From: Lampropedia aestuarii
GTDB lineage: Bacteria > Pseudomonadota > Gammaproteobacteria > Burkholderiales > Burkholderiaceae_C
Assembly: GCF_004803635.1 (NCBI RefSeq)
Contig: NZ_SSWX01000011.1
Span: 81,496 to 145,495 of the forward strand
Direction of reading: 5' to 3'
Length of the DNA stretch: 64,000 nucleotides
A program made the position numbers and the translations under genes. The notes beneath the pieces were generated by a model. The model was given only the letters and a program-made list of their open reading frames with translations, ran no database searches and was not told the origin of the DNA. Each line of letters opens with the position of its first letter. Within the stretch, counting starts at the first letter, position 1. Of the stretch, positions 1-9,200 are shown piece after piece.

Positions 1-74
1 TGCAGGTGAGCACGGGAAATCTTTACCGCACCACGCTGACCAGGAGTTGTTGGCTTGAGTTTAATGATAGTCAT
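1..74 (-). CDS. rplB: 50S ribosomal protein L2, N-terminal part (cut by window start)
   Basis: Only the first 24 codons are inside the window. Read on the minus strand from the ATG at 72-74 they give MTIIKLKPTTPGQRGAVKIS and a few more residues, the typical L2 start in Burkholderiales (K-x-K-P-T-x-P-G-x-R). L2 binds domain IV of 23S rRNA and is needed for subunit joining and peptidyl transfer. It lies 3 bp behind the rplW stop, the usual S10-operon order. The rest of the gene continues to the left of the window. Confidence 0.9.
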   Translation of the reverse strand, partial: MTIIKLKPTTPGQRGAVKISRAHL

Positions 75-77
75 GGT

Positions 78-413
78 TTACGCAGCCTCCCCAGACAGGT
101 TCAGCTCTTGACCTTCTTTCAGTCGCACATAAGCCTTGCGAACGTGGTCGCGGCGGCCAATGGTGCGGCCAAAACGCTTGGTCTTGCCTTTGACGTTAAC
201 AACGGAGACACCGGTCACTTCCACTTTGAACAGCAGTTCAACAGCGGCTTTGATCTCAGCTTTAGTAGCATCGCGCAGGACTTTGAAAGTCACAGCGTTG
301 GATTGCTCGGCCGCAAATGTGGCCTTCTCCGAAACAATTGGAGCTACCAGCACTTGGTACAGACGACCTTCGCTGAATTGACGCTCTTTGGGAGTCGGGT
401 TCACGCGGCTCAT
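78..413 (-). CDS. rplW: 50S ribosomal protein L23
   Basis: 111 aa, slightly longer than E. coli L23 because of an N-terminal extension of about 17 residues seen in related bacteria. The core motif [14 protein letters not shown] (about residues 19-32) and the basic loop around [14 protein letters not shown] are diagnostic. L23 sits at the peptide exit tunnel and docks trigger factor and SRP. Its start codon overlaps the rplD stop in an ATGA (410-413), so translation is probably coupled. Family assignment is certain; the start fits the overlap. Confidence 0.97.
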   Translation of the reverse strand: MSRVNPTPKERQFSEGRLYQVLVAPIVSEKATFAAEQSNAVTFKVLRDATKAEIKAAVELLFKVEVTGVSVVNVKGKTKRFGRTIGRRDHVRKAYVRLKEGQELNLSGEAA

Positions 414-1027
414 GCAAACATCTCCTTGAGCTGTTCAACGGCACCCTTAGTCACCAGCACTTTTTTGAAGTGAACCAGCGACAGCGGATCCACGTAACGT
501 GGCTCGATGACATACACATTTGGCAGGTTGCGCGAGGCCAAGTACAGGTTCTCGTCGATCGTATCAGCGATCACCAGCGCAGATTCCACCTTCATATTTT
601 TCAGAGCTGCAGCAAAACCTTTGGTTTTTGGGCTGTCCAGCTTGATGTCTTCCACGAAAGACAGACGGCCATCAGCCACCAGTTTCGAGAAGATCGAAGC
701 CATACCAACGCGGTACTGCTTCTTGTTGATTTTTTGCGAGAAGTTTTCTTCAGGCAAGTTCGGGAATGCACGACCGCCCCCACGCCAGATTGGCGAGGAA
801 GTCATACCAGCACGGGCGTTGCCTGTACCTTTTTGCTTGAACGGCTTTTTCGTGGAGTGCTTAACTTGCTGACGATCTTTCTGGGCACGTGTGCCTTGGC
901 GAGCGTTGGCCTGATAAGCCACCACCAGCTGATGGATCAGCGATTCGTTGAAGTCACGACCGAACAGTTCTTCAGGAGCGTCAAATGCCGCAGCCTGGCC
1001 TTGTTCATTCAGGAGCTCGACTTGCAT
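410..1027 (-). CDS. rplD: 50S ribosomal protein L4
   Basis: 205 aa, normal length for L4. The conserved loop that reaches into the exit tunnel is visible ([19 protein letters not shown], about residues 61-79), followed by the [10 protein letters not shown] stretch. In gammaproteobacteria L4 also represses its own operon; whether that applies here cannot be judged from the sequence. The start overlaps the last base of the rplC stop codon (position 1027), and the stop overlaps the rplW start, so the four genes form one tightly packed operon. Confidence 0.97.
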   Translation of the reverse strand: MQVELLNEQGQAAAFDAPEELFGRDFNESLIHQLVVAYQANARQGTRAQKDRQQVKHSTKKPFKQKGTGNARAGMTSSPIWRGGGRAFPNLPEENFSQKINKKQYRVGMASIFSKLVADGRLSFVEDIKLDSPKTKGFAAALKNMKVESALVIADTIDENLYLASRNLPNVYVIEPRYVDPLSLVHFKKVLVTKGAVEQLKEMFA

Positions 1028-1686
1028 TATTTCGCTCCCTTCACAGCAGGACGCACAGTCACAAAACCACCTTTAGAGCCTGGAACAGCACCTTTGATCA
1101 GCAACAGCTGACGGGCTTCGTCCACGCGAACGATGTCCAGGTTTTGGCTCGTCACAGTCACATCACCCATGTGGCCAGTCATACGCTTGCCAGGGAAAAC
1201 ACGACCAGGATCTTGCGCCATACCGATAGAGCCAGGCACATTGTGCGAGCGGCTGTTACCGTGGGAGGCACGTTGCGAGCTGAAGTTGTGGCGCTTGATG
1301 GTGCCGGCGTAGCCTTTACCGATCGAAGTACCTTGCACGTCCACTTTTTGACCAGCTGCGAACAGACCGGCCACTGGAACAGCTGCACCAGCAGCGTATT
1401 GGCCAGCAGTTTCTTCAGTCACGCGGAATTCGCGAACGATTTCACCAGCTTCAACACCGGCTTTGGCCAAGTGACCAGCTTGCGGCTTGGTCACACGGGA
1501 AGCCTTACGGGAACCAAAAGTTACCTGCAATGCAGTGTAACCATCGTTCTCTTGGGTTTTGACTTGGGTCACGCGGTTGTTAGACACATCCACCACTGTG
1601 ACAGGAACCGATTCCCCGTCATCAGTAAAGAGGCGCATCATGCCAACTTTACGGCCCAGCAACCCCAGGGAGTTACTCAGACTCAT
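1027..1686 (-). CDS. rplC: 50S ribosomal protein L3
   Basis: 219 aa from the ATG at 1684-1686 ([20 protein letters not shown]). I chose this start because GGAG lies about 10 bases upstream and the homologous region begins here; an upstream extension of 20 codons is possible but lacks similarity. The L3 signature [19 protein letters not shown] and the following [11 protein letters not shown] are present. L3 is an early assembly protein near the peptidyl transferase centre. It is the first gene of this operon: rpsJ, which normally precedes rplC, is absent and a promoter lies upstream instead. Confidence 0.96.
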   Translation of the reverse strand: MSLSNSLGLLGRKVGMMRLFTDDGESVPVTVVDVSNNRVTQVKTQENDGYTALQVTFGSRKASRVTKPQAGHLAKAGVEAGEIVREFRVTEETAGQYAAGAAVPVAGLFAAGQKVDVQGTSIGKGYAGTIKRHNFSSQRASHGNSRSHNVPGSIGMAQDPGRVFPGKRMTGHMGDVTVTSQNLDIVRVDEARQLLLIKGAVPGSKGGFVTVRPAVKGAK

Positions 1687-1834
1687 GTTATTACTCCAAA
1701 ACTCTACACCGCAACCACTGCAATTGGCAGCTGCGTTACCGCACACCCATCCATATTAGCCAGGCACCAGCATGAGAGAAGGTTGATAAAATTTTCTCCG
1801 CACACGTGCAGCATGCACACGAGCGAAGCCGGTC

Positions 1835-1864
1835 ATTATCACACATATCCAATGCGCGACGCAA
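1835..1864 (-). promoter_or_regulatory. Probable sigma70 promoter of the rplC operon
   Basis: On the minus strand a TTGCGT (1859-1864) is followed after 18 bases by TGTGATAAT, an extended -10 with GATAAT at 1835-1840. A transcript would start near 1828 and have a leader of about 140 nt before rplC. No other gene lies between this site and rplC, so the operon seems to start here. The call rests on sequence match only. Confidence 0.55.
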
Positions 1865-2204
1865 GGCGTCTCTGTGGCATAACCGAGGCTAGTGCTCTGA
1901 ATTGCCCACAAAATGGCCAAAATAACCAAAAAAAGACACTTCCAATCTGCTTGATGGACACACCAAGCCCCCTCAGCGCTTGCTTTGATTGTCTTTTTCG
2001 CCGCTCAACAATCCCTGCGCGCCAACTGGCACTGCAGTGCGCAGCCATTACATCCAAGCCCATCCACATTTAACGTTCACAACTCTGTGGATAACTTGTG
2101 GTGGAGCAGAGGATCGCCTTAGCAGCCCCAATGCCATGCTTAAAAAACAAGCACCAGCTTATTCGTAGGCAAGAACTGCGATTTTTCGCGACCTCCTTAC
2201 CGTG

Positions 2205-2232
2205 TTGATAAGGAATCCCCGTACAATATAAA
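2205..2232 (+). promoter_or_regulatory. Sigma70-type promoter in front of the fecI remnant
   Basis: TTGATA at 2205-2210 and TATAAA at 2227-2232 are separated by 16 bp, close to the consensus. Transcription would start near 2239, inside the Fur-like box, and run into the fecI remnant and fecR-like gene. Confidence 0.6.
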
Positions 2233-2248
2233 ACTGAATCTCATTATC
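2230..2248 (-). promoter_or_regulatory. Fur box-like operator
   Basis: Read on the minus strand this 19-mer begins GATAATGAGATTC and matches 14 of 19 positions of the classic Fur box (GATAATGATAATCATTATC). It overlaps the -10 region and start site of the promoter just upstream, where Fur binding would block transcription. Iron-repressed FecI/FecR systems usually carry such a box, which supports the reading of the next gene as a fecI remnant. Confidence 0.55.
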
Positions 2249-2285
2249 GTTTGCACTGCTTTGACGGACAAAGCGCTACACCAGT

Positions 2286-2848
2286 GTGGCCAGCAAGCGC
2301 CCTTGCATTGACAACTTATCAATTGGATCTTGCTGTGATGACTGCCACAACACCGAGCGCATACAGTACGACCGTAAACGCTTGCACTTCTGCCTGCGCC
2401 AAGTCATGCACTCAGCCCTTGCAGAAGTGATGGCGCAAGCTAGCAGCACCCGGATGCTGGCGATGGGGCAATATGACCAGCAGAGCGGGAACTGACAATG
2501 AACGCCAAGCCGTTGCACGCGCTGCGGATCTACTGCCTGCGATACAGGAAACGATCTGGCACGAGTGGTCTGCGCCCCTACAGCCCCAACGCATTTGCGC
2601 GGCCACCCAAATCAGAAATGGCTCAGAAATGGCTCGGCTCGAAACCATGGGTATTGTGTCGCCCAAATGCTAAAAATTGCTCCCTACACCTGTTTGATGG
2701 ACGGGCCCATGACAAGGTTAACGAGCGCCTAGGGTTATCGGTCACTATGGTCAAACAAAACACTCTGCATGGCAATATGGTGTGTGCCAAACGCCGCCGC
2801 TTGATGGATGAACCAATTCGCGTGGTCCTGCATCCACGCAAGCAGTGA
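2286..2848 (+). pseudogene. FecI-type ECF sigma factor, decayed
   Basis: No single frame covers this interval. Frame 2498-2848 ends with LHLFDGRAHDKVNERLGLSV and then TMVKQ, followed by an R-rich tail; this matches sigma70 region 4 of FecI proteins (DGLSHxEIAxxLGxSxxxVK). The earlier frame 2286-2495 has SALAEVMAQASSTRMLA, which resembles region 2 (AxDLAQDTFLRLLA). An exact 11-bp tandem duplication at 2612-2633 shifts the frame by the amount needed to join these two frames, although extra stop codons also exist. The last frame overlaps the downstream GTG start in a GTGA, as in intact fecI-fecR pairs. The region 4 similarity is fairly clear, region 2 less so. Confidence 0.6.
2612..2633 (+). repeat. 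11-bp tandem duplication inside the fecI remnant
   Basis: TCAGAAATGGC occurs twice without a gap (2612-2622 and 2623-2633). As 11 is not a multiple of three, it is a frameshifting duplication and a likely inactivating event. Confidence 0.85.
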
Positions 2849-4116
2849 ACGATTGCCCCATTTCAAAGTCCATTTCGCTTCAGCCTTCGTCGCATTTCCA
2901 TCCAATGAACCATTCCAAGCAGCCCGATCGGACCGGCTCTGCCAGCCTCGAGGAGCAGGAACGCGTGCAGCGCGAGCTGAACTTGGTACTCGCTCAAGAA
3001 AGCCAGGTTGATCTTGCCGCGGCTGACTGGCATAAGCGCCACGTCGCAGGCCTTAGTGCGCAAGAGGCACAGGACTTTGCCCAATGGCGCGCGCAAAGCC
3101 CAGCGCATGCAGCCGCCTATGACGACATGGTGCACAGCTACCAGTTACAGCGTGACTTGTCACAGGAAGATACGCCTCGATTGCAAAGCAGCGATGCCCA
3201 TGCATGGGCGCGCTTTGTGCATGCCTGGCCACCTGAACTGGACACGGACCACGACGCAGCGCAAGCTCCAAGCCACGCATCCAAACCCCGCGCATCGCAC
3301 CGCAGTGCAACTCCGCAAGGAGCCAGCCGTGGTCGGTACGGCTGGGGCTTGAGGCAGCGCCATGTGCTGGCAGCGGGAGTCTGCAGCGCCCTGTTTGCCC
3401 TCGTGGCTTGGCTAGCTTGGCAGGCCTGGAATGCGCCCAGTTACCAGGCCAGCTATGCCACCGTGCAAGACCAACGCCAGGAAATTGCACTGAAAGACGG
3501 CAGCCAACTCGTGCTCGACTCCAACACCCACGTCAACGTGGCGCTTTACCGTAACCGGCGTGAACTCCAGTTGCTTGATGGCCAAATACTGCTCGATGTG
3601 GCGCCCAATACCCAGCGCCCTTGGCAAGTCCAGGCCGGCTCAGCCACGCTGCGGGTCTTAGGCACCCGTTTTTCTGTACGGCATCGGGCACAAGGAGAAG
3701 GCGCAGGCGAGGTCAATGTGCAAGTCGAAGCGGGCATTGTCGAGGTGCATGCGCAGTCAGCGGGCAACGCCACACCAACCACTACCAGGCGCATTTTGCA
3801 CGCCAAGCAAGGCCTGCAAGTGAGCCCCGCTGGCGTAATGGGCGCAGTGACAGCCTTGCCTGCTGGCGATATTGCGCCTTGGCGCAGCGGCTTGATTCGC
3901 TTTAGCAATACGCCGCTGGCACAAGCCCTGGTGGAACTAGAGCGCTATGGCCCCACCAAACTGGCGATCACCGATCCCAAGGTCGCGGCGCTGCCCATTG
4001 ACGGAATGTACGAGGCCAACCGGCCCGACCGTTTTGCCAAATTACTCACCAACTTGCACCCGGTCCAACTGGTGCCACGCGAAGACGGCCAAATAGAAAT
4101 TCAGCTGCGCCGCTGA
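2845..4116 (+). CDS. FecR-like anti-sigma/sensor protein
   Basis: 423 aa from GTG at 2845, which overlaps the stop of the fecI remnant; an internal ATG at 2905 is a second option. The N-terminal DUF4880 module (about residues 57-100, AADWHKRHVAGLSAQEAQDF) normally binds the FecI sigma factor in the cytoplasm. One transmembrane helix lies near residues 173-193 (LAAGVCSALFALVAWLAW). The periplasmic FecR domain (about 205-300, with DGSQLVLDSNTHVNV and LLDGQILLDVA) is followed by an STN/DUF4974-like end. FecR proteins relay a signal from a TonB-dependent receptor to their sigma factor. Here the sigma gene is broken and no receptor gene follows, so the protein is probably an orphan. Confidence 0.85.
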   Translation: MNDCPISKSISLQPSSHFHPMNHSKQPDRTGSASLEEQERVQRELNLVLAQESQVDLAAADWHKRHVAGLSAQEAQDFAQWRAQSPAHAAAYDDMVHSYQLQRDLSQEDTPRLQSSDAHAWARFVHAWPPELDTDHDAAQAPSHASKPRASHRSATPQGASRGRYGWGLRQRHVLAAGVCSALFALVAWLAWQAWNAPSYQASYATVQDQRQEIALKDGSQLVLDSNTHVNVALYRNRRELQLLDGQILLDVAPNTQRPWQVQAGSATLRVLGTRFSVRHRAQGEGAGEVNVQVEAGIVEVHAQSAGNATPTTTRRILHAKQGLQVSPAGVMGAVTALPAGDIAPWRSGLIRFSNTPLAQALVELERYGPTKLAITDPKVAALPIDGMYEANRPDRFAKLLTNLHPVQLVPREDGQIEIQLRR

Positions 4117-4444
4117 GTCACTGCACGCTTGCACTTTTTACGCGGCCAAATGCTACGCGCCCAAATGCTGCGCATCGGCTGAACCGAATTGCCGACTGCA
4201 ACCAAACGCCACCGCTGGTGGCCGCATCGTCCGCGATCCGGCTGCCGACGAGCTGCGCGTCTCGGAGCCTGCTCCACACCCAGTGCACCAACCAGGCATT
4301 GCAGTTTTTACAGCAGATTCAAGCGACTTGAATGGTCTGGCGCACGCACTGGTAGGTGCAGGTGTTGCTGAGCTGAGTCGAATCGGCTTGAATCGGCTTG
4401 GATCGGCTTGGATCGGCAAGCTTGTCGTCCAGCAAGCCTGGGCT
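4117..4444. other. Intergenic region between fecR-like and dbpA
   Basis: About 330 bp lie between the convergent fecR-like and dbpA stops. Apart from the 10-bp tandem repeat at 4381-4420 I see no gene or clear terminator. The open frame 4153-4593 on the minus strand overlaps dbpA in another frame and has no recognisable similarity. Confidence 0.5.
4381..4420 (+). repeat. 10-bp tandem repeat downstream of dbpA
   Basis: Four units: AATCGGCTTG, AATCGGCTTG, GATCGGCTTG and GATCGGCAAG. It sits just past the 3' end of dbpA. Such a short tandem array can vary in copy number by slippage; no function is evident. Confidence 0.85.
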
Positions 4445-5857
4445 TTACAGCAAACGCGCTCGGACGGTTTTGCCTTTGACGCGGCCGTTATTGAGCTTTG
4501 TGAGCACTTTGTTCGCAATGGAGCGAGACACCGCCACGTAAGTGGAAAAGTCATTGACGCTGATTTTGCCAACTTGCTCTTTGGCAAAACCAAAATCCCG
4601 TGTCATCGCACCCAGCACATCGCCGGCGCGAATCTTCTCTTTACGCCCACCCATGATCTGGATTGTGCGCATTGCGGGCACCAGTGGCTCGCTGGAAGCC
4701 GGCGTCAACTCGCTCACTGGATGCCACTCGGACTCGCGGCCTTGCAGCAGCTCAATGCGGCCTACCGAGCCCATCTCCTCCATGCTGGCCAGGCTCAGAG
4801 CCAGACCGTCAGCATCACCGCGGCCAGTGCGGCCAATGCGGTGGATATGGACTTCAGGATCGGGCGTGGTGTCGACGTTGATCACCGCCTCCAGATTCGC
4901 AATATCCAGGCCGCGCGCAGCAACATCGGTGGCCACCAGCACGCTGCAACTGCGGTTGGAGAACTGCACCAGCACCTCATCGCGCTCACGCTGCTCCAGC
5001 TCGCCAAACAAGACCAATGCGCTAAAACCCTGGGCTTGCAACACCTCGGCCAAATCGCGGCATTGCTGTTTGGTATTGCAAAACGCAATGGAAGACTCAG
5101 GGCGGAAATGCGCCAGCATTTGCGCCACCACATGCAGGCGCTCGTTTTCCGCGACCTCATACCAGCGCTGCTCAATCTTGTGCGTATTGTGCTGGGCAGC
5201 GACTTTGACCAGTTGCGGCTCGCGCATGAACCGCTGTGCCAGCTGTGCAATGCCATCGGGGTAGGTCGCCGAGAACAACAGGGTTTGTCGCTCAGGCGGG
5301 CATTGGCTGGCCACTTGGTCGATGTCGGCATAGAACCCCATGTCCAGCATGCGATCGGCTTCGTCGAGCACAAAGGTATTGAGGGCCGACAAATCAATCG
5401 CGCCACGCTCCATCAAGTCCATCACGCGTCCGGGCGTGCCCACAATGATGTGGGCGCCATTCTCCAGGCTGGCAATCTGGTTGCGTGCTGGCACGCCACC
5501 ATACACCGTGACCACTTTGATGTTTTCCTCAGCGCGTGCAAGACGGCGAATCTCTGTGGCAACCTGGTCGGCCAACTCACGCGTCGGGCACAGAACCAGG
5601 CTTTGCACAGCAAACCAGCGCGGGTTCAGGCGCGCCAGCAACGCCAGACCAAACGCTGCCGTTTTACCGCTGCCGGTACTGGCCTGGGCAATCACATCCT
5701 TGCCCTGCAACGCCAATGGCAGGCTGGCGGCCTGAATAGGGGTCATCTGCAGATAGCCCAGTTTGTGCAAGTTGTCTTGCATGGCCGCGCCAAGCATCAG
5801 TTGGCTGAAAGAAGTCGGATCTGCCTTGTTGGCAGCATCAATAGTGGGTGCATTCAT
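4445..5857 (-). CDS. dbpA: ATP-dependent RNA helicase DbpA
   Basis: 470 aa from the ATG at 5855-5857 (MNAPTIDAANK), with AGGAGA about 10 bases upstream; a longer frame to 6085 has no similarity. All DEAD-box motifs are visible: Q motif near 40, Walker A ASTGSGKT 59-66, PTRELA, TPGR, DEAD 165-168, SAT, ARGLDI and HRIGRTGR. The last 75 residues form the DbpA RNA-binding domain and end in KGKTVRARLL. This domain recognises hairpin 92 of 23S rRNA, and the enzyme works in late assembly of the large ribosomal subunit. It appears monocistronic. Confidence 0.93.
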   Translation of the reverse strand: MNAPTIDAANKADPTSFSQLMLGAAMQDNLHKLGYLQMTPIQAASLPLALQGKDVIAQASTGSGKTAAFGLALLARLNPRWFAVQSLVLCPTRELADQVATEIRRLARAEENIKVVTVYGGVPARNQIASLENGAHIIVGTPGRVMDLMERGAIDLSALNTFVLDEADRMLDMGFYADIDQVASQCPPERQTLLFSATYPDGIAQLAQRFMREPQLVKVAAQHNTHKIEQRWYEVAENERLHVVAQMLAHFRPESSIAFCNTKQQCRDLAEVLQAQGFSALVLFGELEQRERDEVLVQFSNRSCSVLVATDVAARGLDIANLEAVINVDTTPDPEVHIHRIGRTGRGDADGLALSLASMEEMGSVGRIELLQGRESEWHPVSELTPASSEPLVPAMRTIQIMGGRKEKIRAGDVLGAMTRDFGFAKEQVGKISVNDFSTYVAVSRSIANKVLTKLNNGRVKGKTVRARLL

Positions 5858-6258
5858 ACCGCCATTATCTCCTGAGCCGCTCAGCAAGCAACGCCCACTG
5901 CCAGTGAATCGCCAGTCGAGCGGCGACCAGCGCCCGCGCAGCAAGGAACAAGAATCACAAGGCGAGGTCGTGGCCACTGCACACAAGCTCCCCAATAGAC
6001 AGGTTTTTAAAACTCTAATAATCCCCTGCCCCGGCGTTGCTGATGCGTGTGTTGCTGCTGCCCGCTGGCAGCGCCATCGTGCCAATGCGCAGCTGCGGCC
6101 TCGACGGCACCCGCATTGACACGCACGGCAATCGCGCGCGCAACAACCAGATCAGTGCCATTTCGCATCAGCCACAATGCCACAGCATCGGCACCCCACA
6201 AGCGCACAGCCCCTCTTGGCGCTCACCAAGAGGGGCTGTGCTTATTGCCTACTGAATG
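5858..6258. other. Intergenic region upstream of dbpA
   Basis: About 400 bp holding the dbpA promoter region and the terminator at 6205-6240. The small open frames across it (6037-6262 plus, 6007-6207 minus) look random, and no promoter stands out clearly. Confidence 0.5.
6205..6240 (-). terminator. Strong hairpin downstream of the glycerophosphodiesterase gene
   Basis: A perfect 15-bp inverted repeat (arms CACAGCCCCTCTTGG and CCAAGAGGGGCTGTG) around a 6-base loop, 18 bases beyond the stop at 6259. It probably ends transcription of that minus-strand gene. A T-run after the stem is weak on both strands, so it may act mainly as an mRNA 3'-end stabiliser. Confidence 0.65.
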
Positions 6259-9200
6259 TTAAGCGCGCTTGGCAGCCTTCGCGCCTGCAGCATGGCGACG
6301 CTGGCGAATGCCCAATGCAGCCAGGGCGGCCGACAGACCCAGCAAGCCCATGACGCCAGTCGTTGGCACTGGTGTGGCGTTGCTAGGCGCAACGGCAGCA
6401 GCCACGCCCACACCACCCGGATCACGAATCACGCCATTGGCCAGTAAGTCGTTATCGCCCATCTGACCGTCTTGCAGGCTCAGGCGCACGGTATTGCCCG
6501 AAATGCTGGCTCCCGCAAACACATACCAGTGTGGCTCGGCCTGCTCTGGCGTTGGGCCAAACTTGTAGTACTGCGCGCCAGCTGGCAGCGCCGCAGGGTA
6601 AGTCAGCACCACATCGGCTGCAGCGCCTTCAGCGCCATCAACCAAGGCAAAACTGACCACACCATAAGGCATGCTCACGCCTTCTGGCAGGCTGCTTGGC
6701 TGTTGCAGGGCTGGCGCCTGGGCCGTGTCAAAGCGCCACAAACCGTCGCCGCCACCGCTGGCGCCCAACACCAATTGACCAGTTTGGCCAACTGCGCTCA
6801 GATCCAGCGCCACTGGTGCTGCCTCAAACGTGAATTCAATGCGGCAGTTGGCATCCACTGAGTCCAAGGTGTAGCTGCTGAAAGTCGCATCCCACTGGCC
6901 AGCAGCGCAAGTGCCGCCTGGCTGCGTTGGCACAATGCGGTAGCCTGGCTGGGCTGTCACACTGCACACCGCGCTATTGGCTTGTTCGCCCGCCACACAG
7001 CCCACTTCGCCGCCTTGCGGTGTCGTCACCTCCACATCGACCACAGGGACTGCAGCACCCACTTGCACAGTCAGCGGCGCGCCAAAAATCACATAGTTGT
7101 GCTCGCCACTCATCTGGTGGCGGTAGCCTGGCAACAGCGTTGCACTGCCATTGCTGCTAAAGCTCAGGCTGCCATCCTGGCCCACGCTAGGCTCAGTTGT
7201 GCCTGACAAATAGACCCAGGTATTGGCGCTGCTCTGGCTGATATTGCCAATCTGCGTGCGCAACTCGACCGGCACGCTGGTGGCGGTGTTCAATGCAATT
7301 GGTGCATCCAAAGGCGTGGTCGTCACACTGACCGGAAAGTCCTTGGCCCAGTGCGCATCATCGGTGGTGATACCGTGCATGCCCCAGCTGTAGAGCTGGT
7401 AGAAATCATCCTGTTTTCTGAGCGTCCATGGCCAGAAGGTCGTGCCGCGGTGTTTGGCCGCCTCAATAGTGGCGCGCTGCAAACCGCCGTAGTTGGGGTT
7501 AAAGGTCGAGGAGTAGCGCTGCGTATCGCTCAAGATGGCATCCAGATCTTGCTCGGGATTGCCAGTATTGGGCGAGCTGGTAAGAAAACCACCAGTAATA
7601 CCAGGCAACTCAACGCGACCACGGTTGAGCTGGTCGCCCAGGAAGGAAATCATGCCAGACTGGGCCTCTACACCCTGTTCTTCAATCAGCTTTTTAAGGG
7701 CCGGCACAATCTTGGGATTGCCACTCTTGAGTTCGATGAAGTGGGTAATCGGCTGGTCTTTGAACTCTTCAAAAAACTCTTGCAGAGTCGGCACTTCATA
7801 GCCACTGTCAGTGCGCAGCGCCTTCACTTGCGCCAAGCTCATGCTCTCAATAGGGCCGACGCCATTGGTGGTGCGATCGACTGTGGTGTCATGCATCACC
7901 ACCAACACATCATCGGTGGTGATGTAGATGTCGTTTTCAATCGCATCTGCGCCAACAGCGGCGGCGGCACGGGCACCTTCCAAGGTGTTCTCATCGGTCG
8001 TGCCGGGCATGCCACGGTGGCCCACCACAATCGGTTTGCGCAGCAGAGTGTTTTGCGGCAGCTTGGCCAACACCTCAGCAAACACCGTGCCGTTGGCCGA
8101 GACCACACCATTGACGCCGGTCAGCAAGACTTGCGCCGCCTCCACTGGCGTGCTGGCGGCGCTGTCGGCCCAGACAGTCACCAGCAAACGCTGCAGGTGT
8201 GCGACTCTGGCCTTGTTCAAAATGCCTTCAGGCAAGATGGCAATCTTGGCGCCAGCCTTGTTGGTCTGGCTGGCTACCTGCAAGACATCGGCATCGGTCT
8301 CAAGGCTGCTCAGGGACGGGAAATGCATCGCTGTTCGCGCCGCTGGCAGCGCGCTGCGCGCTGCTTGCAACACCGCGATATCGCTGGAGATCAGCGTCAT
8401 ATCTTTGAGCTCCAGCTTCTCACGCTCAGCCAGTTGCTTCATGGCTGTAATGGTCGCCAGGTCATCCACATACAGCGCGGGAATCGTCACACGGCTCTCG
8501 TCGCGCAGAAAAGCCAGCAAAGTGCCTGCGTCTGTGCCAAAGGCATCGCTCAGCTGCAACTCTGGCGTAATGGTGAAGTAGGCATTGCTGGCACGGCTGA
8601 GTTGTGCGCCAGCGGCACCGCCCAAGTCCACCAGTGTCGGTGCCATTGAAGCCTGGGTGGGCGGCTCTTGCGCGGCCACCACCGGAATAATCGGCTCAGG
8701 CAGCGCCGCAGTTTGCTCTGTCACGGTAATGCGGTCTACACGCATCGTCAGACCTGCCGTTTGCAGGCCAATGCCGCCCTTCGGGTATTGCTCGGACAGG
8801 GTGACGTCATGCAGCAGCTCACCATTCAAAAATTGCTGGACACGTTTGCCATGCACAATCACGGTCGCATGGTAGGTCTTGTCAGCACTGATGGCTTCGC
8901 TAAAGGGCGTCTTATTCAACACATTCCAGGCTCCGCCATTGCGAAAAGCGAACTCGGTGCCCGATGCCGCTGTTGCATCCCGGCGAATCGCAAACTGGTG
9001 GTAAGGCTCACCAGGCAGACTGTTGTCTGCCGCAGATGTGCGGTACATGATGCTGCCCCAGCGGCCATTGTCATTGGACTGGGTAAAGGTGAACTGCACA
9101 TCAATGCGGTAATTGTCCCGCTCCAGCAAATGTTGCGGCAGCGACACACCGGTCATGCTGTACGAATCGGCCGAGCCATTGATGACCAAAGCGCCGTTTT

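Larger units (their letters stand above)
1687..2285. other. Intergenic region between rplC and the fecI remnant
   Basis: About 600 bp with divergent control elements: the rplC promoter and leader on the minus strand, and the Fur-box promoter pointing right near 2205-2248. Open frames here (for example 1839-2069 minus) have no recognisable protein similarity. No rpsJ and no tRNA gene could be found. Confidence 0.6.

Noticed and set aside
4283..5875. 530-aa open frame on the plus strand
   Set aside because: Antisense shadow of dbpA; all helicase motifs are on the minus strand.
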